From positions 1,798,001-1,862,000 of the forward strand of contig NZ_CP071139.1 in assembly GCF_017639205.1 (NCBI RefSeq): a stretch of DNA of 64,000 nucleotides. The letters are read 5' to 3'. The stretch comes from Streptomyces nojiriensis (GTDB lineage Bacteria > Actinomycetota > Actinomycetes > Streptomycetales > Streptomycetaceae). This document shows positions 16,295 to 29,265 of the stretch, in pieces; the stretch's first letter is position 1; every line of letters begins with the position of its first letter. The translations under genes were made by a program, and so were the position numbers. A model generated the notes under the pieces. That model was not told the origin of the DNA and ran no database searches. It saw nothing but the letters and a program-made list of their open reading frames with translations.

Positions 16295-16492
16295 GCCGTC
16301 TCTTCCGGATCTTGTCGGCCGAGCCCGGGTCGTCCGGTGCCATGGGGCCTCCCCAGGCCCGCCAGGGCCGAGGGGAAGCATGGCAAGGCGGAGGGACGCC
16401 CGTGTACTGGACGTACTCGGGCGCCCCGACAACGCGGCCAGGTGCGGTGCCGGGCGGGCCGGGCCCGGCAAGATCCGGAAGAGACGGCCTAG
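16291..16492. mobile_element. MITE-like inverted-repeat element, copy A (202 bp)
   Basis: The ends form a perfect 24-bp inverted repeat: CTAGGCCGTCTCTTCCGGAT plus CTTG on the left (16291-16314) and its reverse complement at 16469-16492. Both termini are CTAG, which fits a YTAR-type target as used by IS5-like elements (inference). Inside are GCAAGGCGGA and GACAACGCGGC, also present in the same order in copy B at 59553-59718. There is no transposase reading frame. It sits between the convergent cchJ and cchI genes, its first CTAG giving the cchJ stop codon; as RNA it would fold into a long hairpin and may act as a bidirectional terminator. Confidence 0.72.
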
Positions 16493-16508
16493 GCACGGTC
16501 GCGTCAGG

Positions 16509-18209
16509 TCAGCGGGCCACCGCCAGGCCGTACTCCTCGTCCCCGGCGAGGAGGTTGCGGTGGGTGCCCTCGGCCGTGATGACCCCCTCGTCCAGGACGA
16601 GCACACGGTCGGCGGCGTCCAGGAGGGCCGGGCTGCTGGTGATCACGACGGTGGTGCGGCCCCGGCGCAGCTTCGCGATGTTGCGTGCGATGAGCTGCTC
16701 GGTGACCGCGTCCACGGCCGTGGTCGGATCGTGCAGGACGAGGATGTCGGCGTCGGCCGCCAGGGCGCGGGCCAGGGACAGCCGTTGGCGCTGTCCGCCG
16801 GAGAGGTTCGCGCCGCGGTCGCGGACGCCGTGGTCGAGTCCTTCGCGGTGGAGGGCGACGACGTCGGTCAGCATGGACGCCTCGACGGCCTCGGCGACGG
16901 TGCGGCTGGTGCCCGACGGGTCGATGTTCGTACGGAGGGTGCCCGCGAAGATCTCTCCGTCGTACGGGTTCACCAGCATGTGCTCGCGGACCGCCTCGAT
17001 CGACAGGGCGGCGAGCTCCTCCCCGCTGACCCGCACCACTCCTTCGTACGCGTGCGGCAGCACCTTCACCGCCAGGACCGCGGCCAGGTCGGCCGCCGCG
17101 CGTGGCTGGTAGGCGGCGATCGCCACGAACTCGCCCGCCGGCACCTGGAACTTCAGGGCGCGCAGGGCCCCGTACCGGACGCAGTCGAGCTCCAGGCCGC
17201 CGCCGGCGGCCGGGCGCTCCGGCCCGTGCGCGGCCGTCGGGGGCGCGGCCAGCACCAGCGCCATGCGCTCGGCCGAAGCGCGGGCCATCATCACGTACTT
17301 GGGCATGTCCGAGAACAGCTTCAGCGGTTCCATGATGAACTGGGCGAGCCCCACGGCCATGACGAGTTCCCCGACGGTGATGCGGCCGTCGAAGGCCAGC
17401 CAGCCGGCCGTCAGGGTCACACCGGCGGCGAGCGCCGCGTTGAGGGCCGTCGCGGTGCCCGCGTAGGCGCCGTTCACCCCGGCCACGGTGATCGCCTGGT
17501 GCTTGGCCTCGGTACTGACCTTCCGGTACGACCGGAAGGCCGCGTGGTTGCCGCCGAAGCCGTGCAGCGGGCGCAGGCCGGTGATCAGGTCGGCCACCTT
17601 CGCGCCCGCCCGGGCCACCCGGGCCTGCTGTTCGCGGGTGCTGGAGCCGATCCGCCGGGACATCACGCTCAGGACGGAGAGGATCAGGGCGGTGCCCACG
17701 ATCACCAGCAGGCCGAGCCGGATGTCGGCCAGTCCCAGCGCGACCGCCGCGACCAGCACGGCGACCAGTGAGCTGATCAGCAGCGGCACCACCTCGATGA
17801 TGTCGGCCGTCTGGTCGGCGTCCTCGGTGGCGATGGTCAGCACCTCGCCGGACTTGAGGCCGGCGTCCCTGGCCACCGGCTCCAGCCCGCAGTCCGCGAC
17901 CTGCACCCGCCAGCGGTGCGCCTCGGTCGTGTTGGCCTGCTGCAGGATGCGCATGCCGAACCGCCACGACAGCGACACGGTCGTGATGATCACGGCCAGC
18001 GCGCCGATCGACAGGGCGAGCGCACCGGGGCTGCGGTCCTGCATCGTGTGCTCGACGATCAGGCCGAGCGCGATGGGGAAGGCGGTCTCACCGGCCTGGT
18101 ACAGGCCCATGAGGACGGTGCCCCAGGTCATGGCGCCGATGTTGCGGCGAAGGGCGGTCTTGAGGATGTCGGACCCCGGTCGGGGCCGCCGCGTGTCAGG
18201 AGTTTTCAT
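16509..18209 (-). CDS. cchI: ABC exporter half-transporter CchI with degenerate nucleotide site
   Basis: A 566-residue type IV exporter half: six-helix transmembrane region (residues about 20-300) followed by an ATPase domain. The C-loop is canonical ([15 protein letters not shown]), but the Walker A position reads [13 protein letters not shown] with no GKS/T, Walker B ends VLHDPTT with Pro replacing the catalytic Glu, and the H-loop reads ITSSP without His. The domain cannot hydrolyse ATP alone. CchG has the mirror-image pattern, so the two should pair as a heterodimer exporting coelichelin. ATG 18209 overlaps the cchH stop by 14 nt; a TTG at 18224 gives 5 more residues and is less likely. 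Confidence 0.87.
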   Translation of the reverse strand: MKTPDTRRPRPGSDILKTALRRNIGAMTWGTVLMGLYQAGETAFPIALGLIVEHTMQDRSPGALALSIGALAVIITTVSLSWRFGMRILQQANTTEAHRWRVQVADCGLEPVARDAGLKSGEVLTIATEDADQTADIIEVVPLLISSLVAVLVAAVALGLADIRLGLLVIVGTALILSVLSVMSRRIGSSTREQQARVARAGAKVADLITGLRPLHGFGGNHAAFRSYRKVSTEAKHQAITVAGVNGAYAGTATALNAALAAGVTLTAGWLAFDGRITVGELVMAVGLAQFIMEPLKLFSDMPKYVMMARASAERMALVLAAPPTAAHGPERPAAGGGLELDCVRYGALRALKFQVPAGEFVAIAAYQPRAAADLAAVLAVKVLPHAYEGVVRVSGEELAALSIEAVREHMLVNPYDGEIFAGTLRTNIDPSGTSRTVAEAVEASMLTDVVALHREGLDHGVRDRGANLSGGQRQRLSLARALAADADILVLHDPTTAVDAVTEQLIARNIAKLRRGRTTVVITSSPALLDAADRVLVLDEGVITAEGTHRNLLAGDEEYGLAVAR

Positions 18210-21200
18210 CGAGGTGACGGGCAATCATTTCCGGGGTTCGCAGCGTGAACAGATCACGGACCGTGATCACAGGACCGTACTCCCGGCGGAGCAGGCCGAT
18301 CAGCCGCACCGCCAGCATGGAGTGCCCTCCCAGGGACACGAAATCGCTCAACGCGCTCACCTCGTCGTCGTCCAGGTCGAGTGCTTCGGCGAAGAACTCG
18401 CACACGACGGTCTCGGTCCCGGTCTCCGGTCCGCGCTCGCCCGCCGTGGTCAGCGTGCCGAGCGGCTTGGCCTCCGGCAACGCCTTGGTGTCGGCCTTCC
18501 CGTTCACGGTCAGCGGGATGCGGTCGACCCGGGCGTAGTGCGTCGGGCGCAGGAAGTCCGGCAGCCCGGCGCCCACCTCGGCGGCGACCGCCGCCAGGTC
18601 GGAGCCGTCGAGCACGAGGTAGGCGGCCAGCCGGTACGCGCCGTCGACCTGCGGGTCGGGCTGGGCGACCGCGGCGGTGAACCGCACCGCCGGGTGCGCG
18701 GCGAACGCGGCCTCCACCTCGCCCGGTTCGACGCGGTGTCCGCGGATCTTGACCTGCTGGTCGGTGCGGCCCAGGTACACCAGGTTCCCGTCGGGCCGTC
18801 GCGCCACCAGGTCTCCGGTGCGGTACATGCGTTCGCCGGGCGCGCCGAAGGGGCAGGCGACGAACCGGTCCGCGGTCTGGGCGGGCTGCCCGAGGTAGCC
18901 GCGCGCGATGCCGATGCCCGCCACGTACAGCTCGCCGGGGACTCCGTCCGGCAGCGGCCGCAGCCACGGGTCCAGGACGTACACGTCCGTGTTGTCGATG
19001 GCCACGCCCACCACCGGGTCCTGGCATTCGAAGGTGCCGACGCCCAGGGTGTTGATGGTGTACTCGGTGGGTCCGTAGAGGTTGTAACCGGCCGTGCCCT
19101 CGGTCTCTGCGAGCCGCTGCCACAGGGTCGGGGTGACGGCCTCGCCGCCCAGCAGCACCAGGGCCGGCCGCCGCTGGGGGTGGTCGAGCAGGCCTTCGGC
19201 CACCAGCTGCTGCGCGTAGGTCGGGGTCACGTTGATGACGTCGATCCCGTGCTCCAGGCAGTACTCGACCAGACGGGGGGCGTCGCGGCGCAGTTCCTCG
19301 TCGCAGATGTGCACCTCGTGGCCGTCGGCGAGCCAGAGCAGTTCCTCCCACGACATGTCGAAGGCGAAGGACACGGTGTGGGCGATGCGGAAGACCCGGT
19401 GGCCGTGGTCCGCCAGTACCGGCTCGAAGATCCGGCGCTGGTGGTTGATCAGCATGTTGGTGAGTCCGGCGTACTCGGTGACCACGCCCTTCGGCCTGCC
19501 GGTGGATCCGGAGGTGTAGATCGTGTACGCGGGGTGGCGCAGGCGGTCCGGGTCGTCGGGGGCGAAGGTCACGACCGGCTCGGCCTCGGGCAGGGGCCGG
19601 TCCAGTTCGATCAGGGCGCCGGTCAGCCGGGGCGAGACGGCGCTGACGGTGAGGGTCACGTCCGGGCGGGCGTCCGCGACGATGGCGGCGATCCGCTCGT
19701 CGGGGTGGTCGAGCTCCAGCGGGACGTAGGCGGCGCCCGCGCGCAGTACGGCGAACAGGGCGACGATCGAGTCGAGGGAGCGCGGGACGGCGAGGGCCAC
19801 CGTCGTCCCGGGTCCGATGCCGCGTGCGGCGAGCACGCCCGCCAGCTCCCGGCTGCGGTCGCGGAGCCGCTCGAAGGTCATGGTCCGGCCGCGGGCGACG
19901 AGCGCGACCCGCCGGGGATCGCGGTCGGCCGCCAGGTCGAACCGGTCGACGACGGTGTCCGTACCGACCGCCGTGCGCGCGGCGGGCACCGGCCGGGGCC
20001 CCGCGCCGGGCAGCGCGCCCAGCGGCCCGGTGGCGCGGGCCAGGTTCCCGAGCAGGTCCACGTAGTCGTCGAGGAGCCCTCGCGCGGCCCCGGTGTCGTG
20101 GTCGCGGTACTCCAGTTTGACGGTGAGCCGGTCGCCGGGGGTGACGACCCAGGTGAACGGGTAGTGCGTGGAGTCGTCGGCCCGGACCGCGGTGATGCCG
20201 TGCCGGGTGTTCATCTCGGCGAACGCGTCCATGTCCAGGAAGTTCTGGAGGACGAACAGGTTGTCGAACAGGGTGTCGTGGCCGCCGGCCCGCTGGATCT
20301 CGCCGAGCCCGAGGTGCTCGTGCTCCATCGCCTCGACCCGGGCCGCCTGTACGGCCGTCAGGTAGTCCCCGACGGTGTCGTCCGGCCGGGCCCTGGTCCA
20401 CATGGGGACGGTGTTGAGCAGGACGCCGACGACCTCGGAGAGGTCCTCGCCCTCGCGGCCGGAGACGGTCACGCCGAACACGGCGTCGGCGCGGCCGGTG
20501 CGGGCGCCCAGCAGGAGCCCGAACGCTCCGGTCAGCACCGAGTTGAGGGTGACGCCGTACGTCCGGGCGACGTCCCGCAGCAGCTGCGACTCTTCGGCGG
20601 AGAGGGTGTGCACGAGGGTGCGCGGCAGGCCGTCGACCAGGGCCGGCGCCGGTCCGGCCAGCAGCGTCGGGCCGGGGAGACCGGCCAGGTGCCGCGCCCA
20701 GAAGCGTTCCGAGACGGCCGGGTCCTTGGCGTCGAGCGCCCGGGCGTGGTCCTCGAAGGCGGGCGTGGCCGGGGCCGGGGGCGTCAGCTCGCCCGCGACG
20801 GCGGCCTCGTAGGCGTCGAACAGGTCCCGCAGCACGATCTCGCGGGACCAGCCGTCCCACAGCAGCAGGTGGTAGCTGAGCAGCAGGCCGTCGCGGTCGC
20901 CGGGCAGCCGCACCACGGTCAGGCGGATCAGCGGCGGCTCACCCGGGTCGAATCCCGTGTCGCGGTCACGGGCGAGCAGGGCGTCGACCTCCGCGTCCGT
21001 CGCGAGGTCGACCGTACGGACGCCGACCCGCCGGCCCGCGCCCAGGACCTGGACGGCCCTGCCGTCGTCGTCGGTGGTGAAGCCGGCACCGACGACCGGG
21101 TGCCGGGCGATCACCCAGGCCATGGCGTCGGCCAGCGCGCCGGTGTCCAGGCGCCTGTCGAAGGTGAACCAGCTCTGCGCGACGTAGTGGCCGGCCGGCC

Positions 21201-24200
21201 CCGCCAGCTGCGCCTGGAAGAACAGGCCGCGCTGGAGCGGGGTGACCGGGGCCGTGCGCTCGGCGGTCGTGGCGGCGGCCGCGATGTGTTCCAGGGCGGC
21301 GCGCCAGTGCCCGGTGATCTCGTCGGGTATGCCCTCGGCGAGGGTGAAGACCGCGTGCAGGCTTCCGGTGGCCGCGTCGGTCCAGGCGTTGACCTCGACG
21401 GCGTACGGGCTGCCCTCGTCGGCGCCGGTGACGTGGAGGGCCTGCGACTCGGCGCCCCGGCCGAGGTAGTTGAACAGGACCTGCGGGCGGGCGGTGAGCA
21501 GCGGGGCCGTCTGCGGGTTGAGGTACCGGAGCCCGCCGTACGCGGCGTGCGCGCGCTCGTCCGGCTGGCGTTCGGCGACCTCGCGGGCCGCGGCGACGGG
21601 GTCGGTGTGCGCCGTGAGGCGCACCGGGGCGATGGCGGTGAACCAGCCGACCGTACGGGTGTAGTCGTGGTGTGCCGCGGCCGGGACCCGGCCGTGCCGC
21701 TCGAGCTCGATCGCCAGATCGGTGGGCGAGGACTGGATGCGGGTCAGCGCGGTGCGCAGCGCGCCGCACAGCAGCTCGGTGAGGCCGACGCCGAGTGCGG
21801 CGGGCGCGGTGCGCGTCACGAGGTCGCCGGCCTCGGGCGGGAGGACCACCGTGGTCTCGCGCGGCCGCTCGGCCACGGGCAGCAGCGGGGGTGCCTGGAG
21901 GGTGGTGATCCAGTGCCCGAGGCCGTCGGTCTCCTGGGCCGACCGGTCGGCCAGTGCCTGCGCGTACTCGGCGTAGGGGGTGGTCGGCGGCGCGAGCGGG
22001 TTCCCGCGCAGGGCGGTGGCGATGTCGTCGAGCAGGATCAGCCAGGAGACGGCGTCGACGGCGAGGTGGTGCACGGTGACCACGAGGGTCCGGGTGGCGT
22101 CCAGCCAGGTGAACGCGATGACGTCCCCGGCCTCGGGGTCGAGCCGTCCGGCGGCTTCGTCCGCCGCGGCCGTGGCGTCGGGCGCGTCGCTGCGTACGAC
22201 GGTGACCGCGCGGGCGGGTTCGGTACGCAGGGCCCACACCCCGTGCTCGGTGCGCAGCCGCAGCCGCAGGGCCGGGTGGGCGGCGACGACGGCATTCGCG
22301 GCGCGCTCGGCGTCGGCGTGGCCGGTGCCCTCGGCCGTGACCAGGGCCCGGGCCTGGGCGAACCGGGCGAGGGATCCGCCGAGTTCGCGCCGGCGCAGGA
22401 TGATCGGGGTCGGTGTCAGCGGGCCGTCCTCACGGAGGGCGGGTGCGGGTGCGGCGGGCGCCGCGGGGTGCGGACCGCTCGTCGCCAGGTGCTCGGCGAG
22501 CGCGCGCGGGGTCCTGAGCAGGAACACGTCCCGGGGGGAGATCGCGAGTCCCAGGGCCCTGGCCCGGTTGACGACGGTGATGGCGAGGATGCTGTCGCCG
22601 CCGGCCCGGAAGAAGTCGCTGTCGCCGTCGGCGGCGGTGCCGGGGAGGGTCTCGGTGAAGATGTCGACCAGTGCGGTGAGCGCGTAGCCGGCCGTGGAGC
22701 CGGCCGCGGCGGCCGGTACGTCGTGGGGTACGTCGTGCGACGCGGCGCGTGCGGTCAGGGCCTTGCGGTCCAGTTTGCCGTTGACCGTCAGCGGCAGGGC
22801 GTCGACGGGCAGGACCAGGCCGGGGATCATGTGGGCGGGCAGCTTCGGGGCCAGCAGGCCGGCGAGGGCGGCAGTGTCAAGGGGGACCCCGCCCACGACG
22901 TGCGCGACCAGGTGGTCCGCGCTGTCGGCCACGGTGACGGCCGCGTCGACCACGCCGTCGAGTTCCCGGATCGCGGACTCCACCTCACCGAGTTCGATGC
23001 GGAAGCCCTTGAGCTGGACCTGGTCGTCGGCGCGGCCGGTGAACTCGAGCTCGCCGTCGAGGGTACGGCGGGCGAGGTCGCCCGTGTGGTACATCCGGGA
23101 GCCGTCGCCCGCGAACGGGTCCGCGACGAACCGGCCCGCGGTGAGGGACGGGCGGCCCAGGTAGCCGAGGGAGACCTGGTCGCCGGCGACGTAGATGGCG
23201 CCCACCCGGCCCGGCGGGACCGGCCGGAGCCGGTCGTCGAGCAGATGGGTGACCAGGCCGGGGATCGGGCCTCCGATCGGGCTGACGTCGGCGCCGGGGC
23301 GGAAGTCCCCGTCGGTCAGGACCCGGTGCGTGACGTGCACGGTGGTCTCGGTGATGCCGTACATGTTGACCAGCTCGGGCGAGGCCGTACCGTACCGCTC
23401 GACCCAGCCGCGCAGCCGCCCGGGGTCCAGTGCCTCGCCCCCGAAGATGATCCGGCGCAGGGTGGTGACGGGCTCGTCGGCGTGCCGGTCGGCCTCGATG
23501 AACTGGTAGAAGGCCGACGGGGTCTGGTTGAGGACGGTCACCCGGCGCTCGCGCACCAGGCGGTGGAAGTCGACGGGTGAGCGGGTCAGCGCGTACTCCG
23601 GCACGAGCAGCTCGGCGCCGTGCGCCAGCGCGCCCCACAGCTCCCAGACCGCGAAGTCGAAGGAGTACGAGTGGAACTGGACCCACACGTCGTGCGGGCC
23701 GAAGTCCATGTCGGGCCGGGTGTTCGCGAGCAGGGTCACCACGCTGGAGTGCGGGACGACGACGCCCTTGGGCCGGCCGGTCGACCCGGACGTGTAGATC
23801 ACGTAGGCGGGATCGTGCCAGTCGGGCCCCCGCCCGGCAGCGTCCCCGGTGACCCGGGCGTCCTGCTCCGGCAGCTCCCCCTGGACGAGCACACGGGCCG
23901 GTACGCCCGCCCGGGCCAGCAGCCGCGTGAAGCGCTCCCGGTGCTCCCGGTCCACGAGCACGACCTGCGGAGCCGCGTCGGCGAGGATGTACTCCAGGCG
24001 TCCGTCCGGGTACGCGAGGTCGAGCGGTACGTACGCACCGCCCGCGGTGACGACGGCGACGAGGGCGACGACCTGTTCCGAGGAGCGCGGTACGGCGACG
24101 GCGACCCGTTCGCCCGGCCGGACACCGGCGGCGCGCAGGGCCGAGGCCAGCTCGTCCTTCGCGTCGGCCAGTTCACCGTAGGTCAGTGACCGGCTCCCGC

Positions 24201-27200
24201 CGTCGAGGGCGCAGCGGGTGACGGCGGTGGCGGCCGGATCGCGCCGCGCGGCGGCGTCGAACAGCGCGCCCAGCGTCGTCGGGGTGATCGGCGCCGGGGT
24301 CCGGGGGCCCGTGGGGGCCAGTTCGTCGACGAGGTCGTCCGGCCGGGTGAGCAGGCCGGTGAGGGTGCGGGTGAAGGTGTGCAGGACCGTCCGGGCGGTC
24401 GACTCCCGCACGAGCGCGCCGTCGTAGATCAGGTTGAACCGGGGGCGGCCGTCGAGCGCGCGCTCCACCACGAGGGTCAACGGGTAGTGCGGGGCGCCCT
24501 CGTTCACGATGTCGCTGATGACGAGCGTGTCCCCGGGTCCGCGCAGGTCGGCCACATCGGTCGCCACGTCGAACACCACCAGGGTGTCGAAGAGCGGGCC
24601 GGCCCCGGTCAGGCGGCTGATGCGCGCCAGTGAGACGTGCTGGTGCGCCAGCACCGCGCTCTGGTGGTCCCGTACCGAGGCGAGGAGGTCGCGCGCCGGG
24701 GTGGCGGCGGCCCACCGGGCGCGCACGGGGATCGTGTTGATGAACAGACCGACCATGTCCGCGATGCCGGGCACGTCCGCGTCGCGCCCGGACACCGTGG
24801 AGCCGAAGACGACGTCCCTGGAGTGCAGGAGGCCGCCGAGCGTGGCCGCCCAGGCGCTGTGCACGGCCGCGCTGAGCGGTACCCCGGCGGACCGGGCGGC
24901 CTCGTCCAGGTCCCCCTCCGGCGCGGTGGCGGTGTCGGCGAACCGGTCGGACGGCGTGCGCCCCTCGGCGACCAGCGAGGGGCCGGGGAGCCCGGCGAGC
25001 TGTTCGCGCCACACCCGGTCGCTCTCGTCCTCGTCGCGTTCGGCGAGCCAGCGCACGTAGTCGGTGAAGCCGCCGAGCGGGTGCACGGTCCCCGGTGCGT
25101 GGTACTCGGCCAGCAGCGCGCGGAGCATCGGCGGCACCGACCAGCCGTCGGCGATGATGTGGTGCACGGTCTGCACCAGGACGCTGCGGGCGGGGCCCGT
25201 GCGGATCAGCGTGTACCGCATCAGCGGGCCGCTCGCCAGGTCGAATCCGGCGCGGCGGTCGCGCTCGGCGTGCTCGCGGATCTCCTCGTCGGTGGTGCCG
25301 GGGCGGTCCAGGGTGGTGAACGGGGCCTGGACCCCGCCCTCCAGTACGGAGACCACGCGGCCGTCGGCGAGGGCCGTGAACCGTGCGGCCAGGTTGGGGA
25401 AGAGCGTGAGCAGGCGGGTGGCCGCCGCCGCGAGCCGGTCGGCGTCCACCTCTCCGTCCAGGGTCAGGAGCTGCTGTTCGACGTAGCTGCCCGCGGAGTC
25501 GTCGTCGAACACCGAGTGGAAGTAGAGGCCCTCCTGGAGCGGGGTCAGCGCCAGGACGTCCCGCAGTGCCGGGCCGTCCAGCTCGTCGACGTCGGCCTGG
25601 GTGAGCGCGGGCATGCCGAAGTCGCTCGGCGAATGGCCGCCCAGACCGAGTGCGGCCAGGTCGAGTGCGGCCAGTGCGGCCAGTCCGGCCAGGGCCTCGC
25701 GGAAGTACCCGCCGATGGTCTCGATGTCCCGGTCGGTGAGCAGCCCGTCGGGCCAGGAGAGGGTGGTGACCAGTTCGTACGCGCCGCCGGCCGCGGCGGG
25801 TTCGGCGATCGCGTTGAACTCCAGGGCGCGCGGCAGCCGCATCCCGGGGTCGCGCTTCTCGCCCAACTGGCCGGTGGTGTGCGCGAGTTCCCAGTCCCCG
25901 GAGGAACCCGCGTCGAACCGGCCCAGGTAGTTGAACAGCACCTGGGGTGCGGGCGCGTCGAACGCGGTGCCGGCCAGGTAGCGCAGGGCGCCGTAGGAGA
26001 TGCCGTTGCCCGGCACGCGGGCGAGGTCCTCCTTGACCGCCTTGAGCGCGGCGACCAGGTAGGCGGGAGCCGTGAGGTCGGCGGCCGGGCCGGGGTCGAC
26101 GGTCACCGGGAACAGGGTGGTGAACCAGCCGACGGTCCGCGACAGTTCCGGCTCGAAGCCGGCGGAGTCCGCCACGTGGCGTCCTTCGCGTCCGTGGCCC
26201 TCCAGTTCGATGTGCGCGAACGTCTGGTCCTGGCCGAGGTCGCGGCGCCACCGGGCAAGGGTGACGGCGAGCGCGGTCAGCAGCACGTCGTTGACGCCCG
26301 CGTGGAACCGGGCGGGGACCTCGCCCAGCAGCGCGGCCGTGACGTCGGGGCCGACCGGGAAGGTCGCCGTGCGTTCCCGGGCGACGGTGTCGGCCGGGGA
26401 CAGCGCGCGCCGGCCCAGCGGCAGGTCCGCCCCCGGCAGGGCGCGCAGGTAGTGGGCGCGGTCGGCTTCGAACCCCGCGCGCCCCAGCAGCTGCGTCCAG
26501 CGCCGGAACGACGTGCCCACCGGGGGCAGGTCGATGGGCGCGCCCGAGACGTACCGGCGCCAGGCCGTGGAGAGGTCCTCCATCAGGATCCGCCAGGACA
26601 CGCCGTCGATCACCACGTGGTGGGCGACGAGGACCAGCTGGCGCGCCCCGCGGCGCCAGACGGCGCGCAGCATCACGCCGCCGGCCGGGTCCAGCCCGTC
26701 GGTGGCGAGCGCGACGCACTCGTCGAGGGGCCGGTCGCTCTCCTGCCAGCGCGCCGCGGCGCGGTCCGCCGACGGGATCTCGAAGCTCCAGCGCTCGCCC
26801 CGCACCAACTTGGCGCGCAGCATGTCGTGCCGTGCGACCACGGCGGTGAGGACGGCGTCGAGCGCGTCGGCCGTCAGGTTCGCCGGGGTGTTGAGCACCA
26901 CCGACTGCACGAAGCCGTCGATGGCGTCCGTGGTCGCGCCGAGCCACTGCACGATCGGCGATCCCACGACCGTACCGGTGGCGACGTCGCCGTGGTCCAC
27001 GGCGGCGGCCTCGCGGTCCGCGACCGCCGCCAGCGCGCCCACGACGCTGTGGGTGAAGATCTGGCGGGCCGTGACGTGCAGGCCCGCTTCGCGCAGGGCG
27101 CTCAGCAGGGAGATCGCCAGGATGCTGTCCCCGCCGAGCCGGAAGAAGTCCTGGTCGACGCCGACCGCGTCACGCCGCAGCACCGCCGCGACCGCCGCGC

Positions 27201-29205
27201 ACACCAGGCGCTCGTTCTCGGTGACGGGCGGGGCGAACGCACCCGCGCCGGCCTGGGGCTCCGGCAGCGCACCCCGGTCGAGCTTGCCGTTCGCCGTGAG
27301 CGGGAACTCCTTCATCACGACGATGTGGGCGGGCACCATGTACTCCACCATGTGCCCGGTGGCCCACTCCTTGACCTCGTCGGCGCTCAGGCCCTCGCTC
27401 CCGGTGGCGGGGATCACGTAGCCCACGAGGTAGGTGCCGCCGGCCGTGTTCTTCTTCGCGACGACGCAGGTGTGGCGTACCGCGGGGTGCTCGGCGAGGC
27501 CGGCCTCGACGTCCTCGATCTCCAGCCGCATGCCGCGGATCTTGATCTGGTTGTCGGCGCGGCCGAGGAAGTCCAGGGATCCGTCGGGGGCGAAGCGGGC
27601 GAGGTCACCGGTGCGGTACAGCCGGGACCCGTCCGTGGCGAAGGGGTTCGCGACGAACCGGGAGGCGGTCAGGCCGGGCGCGCCGACGTATCCGCGCCCG
27701 AGCAGGAACCCTCCGACGTACAGCTCGCCGCCGACCCCGACCGGGACCGGGCGCAGTTCTTCGTCCAGCACGTACAGCTGGGTGTTGGGGTTGGCCTTGC
27801 CGATCGATGTCGACAGACGTTCCGCAGCGCCCCGGTAGATCACGTGCGAGACGCCGATGGTCGTCTCGGCCGGGCCGTAGCCGTGGTACATGGGTATGTC
27901 GAGCCGGGTGCGGAAGCGCTCGTACAGCTCCGGGGTCAGCACCTCGCCGCCGCACCACACGTGCCGCAGGCTGTCGAGGCCCCCGGAGTCGCCCGCGATC
28001 TCCAGCAGTACGTCCAGCATGGACGACACGAGGTAGGTGAAGGTGACGCGGTGCTCGGCGATCACGCTCAGCAGGTGGTGCGGGTCGCGTTCGCCGCCGG
28101 GGCGCAGGACCACCAGCCGGCCGCCGCACACCAGCGGCAGGAAGATCTCGTTGATGGAGATGTCGAAGGACAGCGGCGCCTTGAACAGGGACGCGTCGTC
28201 GTGGCCGAAGCCCAGGATCTCGTCGACCTGCCACAGCAGGCGCTCGCTGATGGCCTCGTGGCGGATCATCGCGCCCTTGGGCCGGCCGGTCGAACCGGAC
28301 GTGAAGATCACATAGGCGAGGGCGTCGCCGGGGACGGTGACGCCGGTCCCCTCGCCGGGGTAGCAGCCGAACCGCCAGTCGCCGAGGTCGACGGGGACGG
28401 CCGGCGGTTCGTCCGGGGCGTGTTCGCCCGAGTCGTTGAGCTGCAGTACGACGCGGGCGTCGGCGATCACGACGGAGCGGCGCGCGGCGGGCCACTGCGG
28501 GTCGAGCGGTACGAACGCGGCTCCCGCCTGGAGCACGCCGAGCAGGCCGATCACCATGGCGGCGGAGCGGTCCAGGGAGATGGCGACGACCTGTTCGGCG
28601 GTGACGCCGCGTTCGATCAGGTGGTGGGCCAGCTGGGCGGAGAGCTCGGCCGCCTGCCCGTAGGTCAGCGAGCGGTGCTCGTCGACGACGGCGACGGCGT
28701 CCGGCCGCAGGCGGGCCTGCTCGCGGAACATCTCGACGATGGTCGGGCGGATCCGGTCCGCCCCGGTGTCGTTCCATTCGGCCAGGGTCGCGAGCCGCTG
28801 CGCGATGCCGGACGGCCCGACGGTGGAGAGGGGCCGGTCCGGGAAGTCGGCCAGGTCGTCCAGGGCGAGCTGCGCGTCGGCCCGTACGACGCCTTCCGGG
28901 AGGGTGATGCTCCGGCCCTGCCGGCCCTCCTGGCTGTCCTGACTGTCCTGGCCGACCGCGCCGTCCGTCCCGACCTGCCAGCCGGGCGGTGCGCCGCCGC
29001 CGTTGTCCGCCCAGCCGAGGACGTCGGCGAAGAGGGTGCCGGGGGTGAGTTCCAGGCCGTCGGGGCTCTGTCCCGTGGCCCAGTAGGCCAGCGCGATGGC
29101 GCACGCCCGGGCGATGGTCGTGTCGCAGTAGTCGCCGGATCGCCGGCGCACGTCGGCCAGGCGGGTGGGAGAAAGCAGCACGGGACGAGCGGTCGATTCC
29201 GTCAT
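18196..29205 (-). CDS. cchH: Coelichelin nonribosomal peptide synthetase CchH (trimodular)
   Basis: A 3669-residue NRPS, order A1-T1-E1-C2-A2-T2-E2-C3-A3-T3, preceded by about 140 residues resembling a truncated condensation domain. Carrier serines lie near 692 (GGDSILAI), 2205 and 3628 (GGHSMLAV). The A-domain codes I read are DINYWGGIGK (A1, formyl-hydroxy-ornithine), DFWNIGMVHK (A2, Thr) and DMENLGLINK (A3, hydroxy-ornithine), matching coelichelin synthetase, as do E domains in modules 1 and 2 ([20 protein letters not shown]) and the lack of a thioesterase. C2 has HHIIADG; C3 has HLLLWDG near 2779, so the second His is Leu. ATG 29205 has no close Shine-Dalgarno site. It is co-transcribed with cchG upstream and cchI downstream. 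Confidence 0.95.
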   Translation of the reverse strand: MTESTARPVLLSPTRLADVRRRSGDYCDTTIARACAIALAYWATGQSPDGLELTPGTLFADVLGWADNGGGAPPGWQVGTDGAVGQDSQDSQEGRQGRSITLPEGVVRADAQLALDDLADFPDRPLSTVGPSGIAQRLATLAEWNDTGADRIRPTIVEMFREQARLRPDAVAVVDEHRSLTYGQAAELSAQLAHHLIERGVTAEQVVAISLDRSAAMVIGLLGVLQAGAAFVPLDPQWPAARRSVVIADARVVLQLNDSGEHAPDEPPAVPVDLGDWRFGCYPGEGTGVTVPGDALAYVIFTSGSTGRPKGAMIRHEAISERLLWQVDEILGFGHDDASLFKAPLSFDISINEIFLPLVCGGRLVVLRPGGERDPHHLLSVIAEHRVTFTYLVSSMLDVLLEIAGDSGGLDSLRHVWCGGEVLTPELYERFRTRLDIPMYHGYGPAETTIGVSHVIYRGAAERLSTSIGKANPNTQLYVLDEELRPVPVGVGGELYVGGFLLGRGYVGAPGLTASRFVANPFATDGSRLYRTGDLARFAPDGSLDFLGRADNQIKIRGMRLEIEDVEAGLAEHPAVRHTCVVAKKNTAGGTYLVGYVIPATGSEGLSADEVKEWATGHMVEYMVPAHIVVMKEFPLTANGKLDRGALPEPQAGAGAFAPPVTENERLVCAAVAAVLRRDAVGVDQDFFRLGGDSILAISLLSALREAGLHVTARQIFTHSVVGALAAVADREAAAVDHGDVATGTVVGSPIVQWLGATTDAIDGFVQSVVLNTPANLTADALDAVLTAVVARHDMLRAKLVRGERWSFEIPSADRAAARWQESDRPLDECVALATDGLDPAGGVMLRAVWRRGARQLVLVAHHVVIDGVSWRILMEDLSTAWRRYVSGAPIDLPPVGTSFRRWTQLLGRAGFEADRAHYLRALPGADLPLGRRALSPADTVARERTATFPVGPDVTAALLGEVPARFHAGVNDVLLTALAVTLARWRRDLGQDQTFAHIELEGHGREGRHVADSAGFEPELSRTVGWFTTLFPVTVDPGPAADLTAPAYLVAALKAVKEDLARVPGNGISYGALRYLAGTAFDAPAPQVLFNYLGRFDAGSSGDWELAHTTGQLGEKRDPGMRLPRALEFNAIAEPAAAGGAYELVTTLSWPDGLLTDRDIETIGGYFREALAGLAALAALDLAALGLGGHSPSDFGMPALTQADVDELDGPALRDVLALTPLQEGLYFHSVFDDDSAGSYVEQQLLTLDGEVDADRLAAAATRLLTLFPNLAARFTALADGRVVSVLEGGVQAPFTTLDRPGTTDEEIREHAERDRRAGFDLASGPLMRYTLIRTGPARSVLVQTVHHIIADGWSVPPMLRALLAEYHAPGTVHPLGGFTDYVRWLAERDEDESDRVWREQLAGLPGPSLVAEGRTPSDRFADTATAPEGDLDEAARSAGVPLSAAVHSAWAATLGGLLHSRDVVFGSTVSGRDADVPGIADMVGLFINTIPVRARWAAATPARDLLASVRDHQSAVLAHQHVSLARISRLTGAGPLFDTLVVFDVATDVADLRGPGDTLVISDIVNEGAPHYPLTLVVERALDGRPRFNLIYDGALVRESTARTVLHTFTRTLTGLLTRPDDLVDELAPTGPRTPAPITPTTLGALFDAAARRDPAATAVTRCALDGGSRSLTYGELADAKDELASALRAAGVRPGERVAVAVPRSSEQVVALVAVVTAGGAYVPLDLAYPDGRLEYILADAAPQVVLVDREHRERFTRLLARAGVPARVLVQGELPEQDARVTGDAAGRGPDWHDPAYVIYTSGSTGRPKGVVVPHSSVVTLLANTRPDMDFGPHDVWVQFHSYSFDFAVWELWGALAHGAELLVPEYALTRSPVDFHRLVRERRVTVLNQTPSAFYQFIEADRHADEPVTTLRRIIFGGEALDPGRLRGWVERYGTASPELVNMYGITETTVHVTHRVLTDGDFRPGADVSPIGGPIPGLVTHLLDDRLRPVPPGRVGAIYVAGDQVSLGYLGRPSLTAGRFVADPFAGDGSRMYHTGDLARRTLDGELEFTGRADDQVQLKGFRIELGEVESAIRELDGVVDAAVTVADSADHLVAHVVGGVPLDTAALAGLLAPKLPAHMIPGLVLPVDALPLTVNGKLDRKALTARAASHDVPHDVPAAAAGSTAGYALTALVDIFTETLPGTAADGDSDFFRAGGDSILAITVVNRARALGLAISPRDVFLLRTPRALAEHLATSGPHPAAPAAPAPALREDGPLTPTPIILRRRELGGSLARFAQARALVTAEGTGHADAERAANAVVAAHPALRLRLRTEHGVWALRTEPARAVTVVRSDAPDATAAADEAAGRLDPEAGDVIAFTWLDATRTLVVTVHHLAVDAVSWLILLDDIATALRGNPLAPPTTPYAEYAQALADRSAQETDGLGHWITTLQAPPLLPVAERPRETTVVLPPEAGDLVTRTAPAALGVGLTELLCGALRTALTRIQSSPTDLAIELERHGRVPAAAHHDYTRTVGWFTAIAPVRLTAHTDPVAAAREVAERQPDERAHAAYGGLRYLNPQTAPLLTARPQVLFNYLGRGAESQALHVTGADEGSPYAVEVNAWTDAATGSLHAVFTLAEGIPDEITGHWRAALEHIAAAATTAERTAPVTPLQRGLFFQAQLAGPAGHYVAQSWFTFDRRLDTGALADAMAWVIARHPVVGAGFTTDDDGRAVQVLGAGRRVGVRTVDLATDAEVDALLARDRDTGFDPGEPPLIRLTVVRLPGDRDGLLLSYHLLLWDGWSREIVLRDLFDAYEAAVAGELTPPAPATPAFEDHARALDAKDPAVSERFWARHLAGLPGPTLLAGPAPALVDGLPRTLVHTLSAEESQLLRDVARTYGVTLNSVLTGAFGLLLGARTGRADAVFGVTVSGREGEDLSEVVGVLLNTVPMWTRARPDDTVGDYLTAVQAARVEAMEHEHLGLGEIQRAGGHDTLFDNLFVLQNFLDMDAFAEMNTRHGITAVRADDSTHYPFTWVVTPGDRLTVKLEYRDHDTGAARGLLDDYVDLLGNLARATGPLGALPGAGPRPVPAARTAVGTDTVVDRFDLAADRDPRRVALVARGRTMTFERLRDRSRELAGVLAARGIGPGTTVALAVPRSLDSIVALFAVLRAGAAYVPLELDHPDERIAAIVADARPDVTLTVSAVSPRLTGALIELDRPLPEAEPVVTFAPDDPDRLRHPAYTIYTSGSTGRPKGVVTEYAGLTNMLINHQRRIFEPVLADHGHRVFRIAHTVSFAFDMSWEELLWLADGHEVHICDEELRRDAPRLVEYCLEHGIDVINVTPTYAQQLVAEGLLDHPQRRPALVLLGGEAVTPTLWQRLAETEGTAGYNLYGPTEYTINTLGVGTFECQDPVVGVAIDNTDVYVLDPWLRPLPDGVPGELYVAGIGIARGYLGQPAQTADRFVACPFGAPGERMYRTGDLVARRPDGNLVYLGRTDQQVKIRGHRVEPGEVEAAFAAHPAVRFTAAVAQPDPQVDGAYRLAAYLVLDGSDLAAVAAEVGAGLPDFLRPTHYARVDRIPLTVNGKADTKALPEAKPLGTLTTAGERGPETGTETVVCEFFAEALDLDDDEVSALSDFVSLGGHSMLAVRLIGLLRREYGPVITVRDLFTLRTPEMIARHLDENS

Positions 29206-29265
29206 CGGAGGCTCAACGCCCTTTCCAGATCGATATGTTGGCCCAACCGAAAAAAGGGGGGCGTC

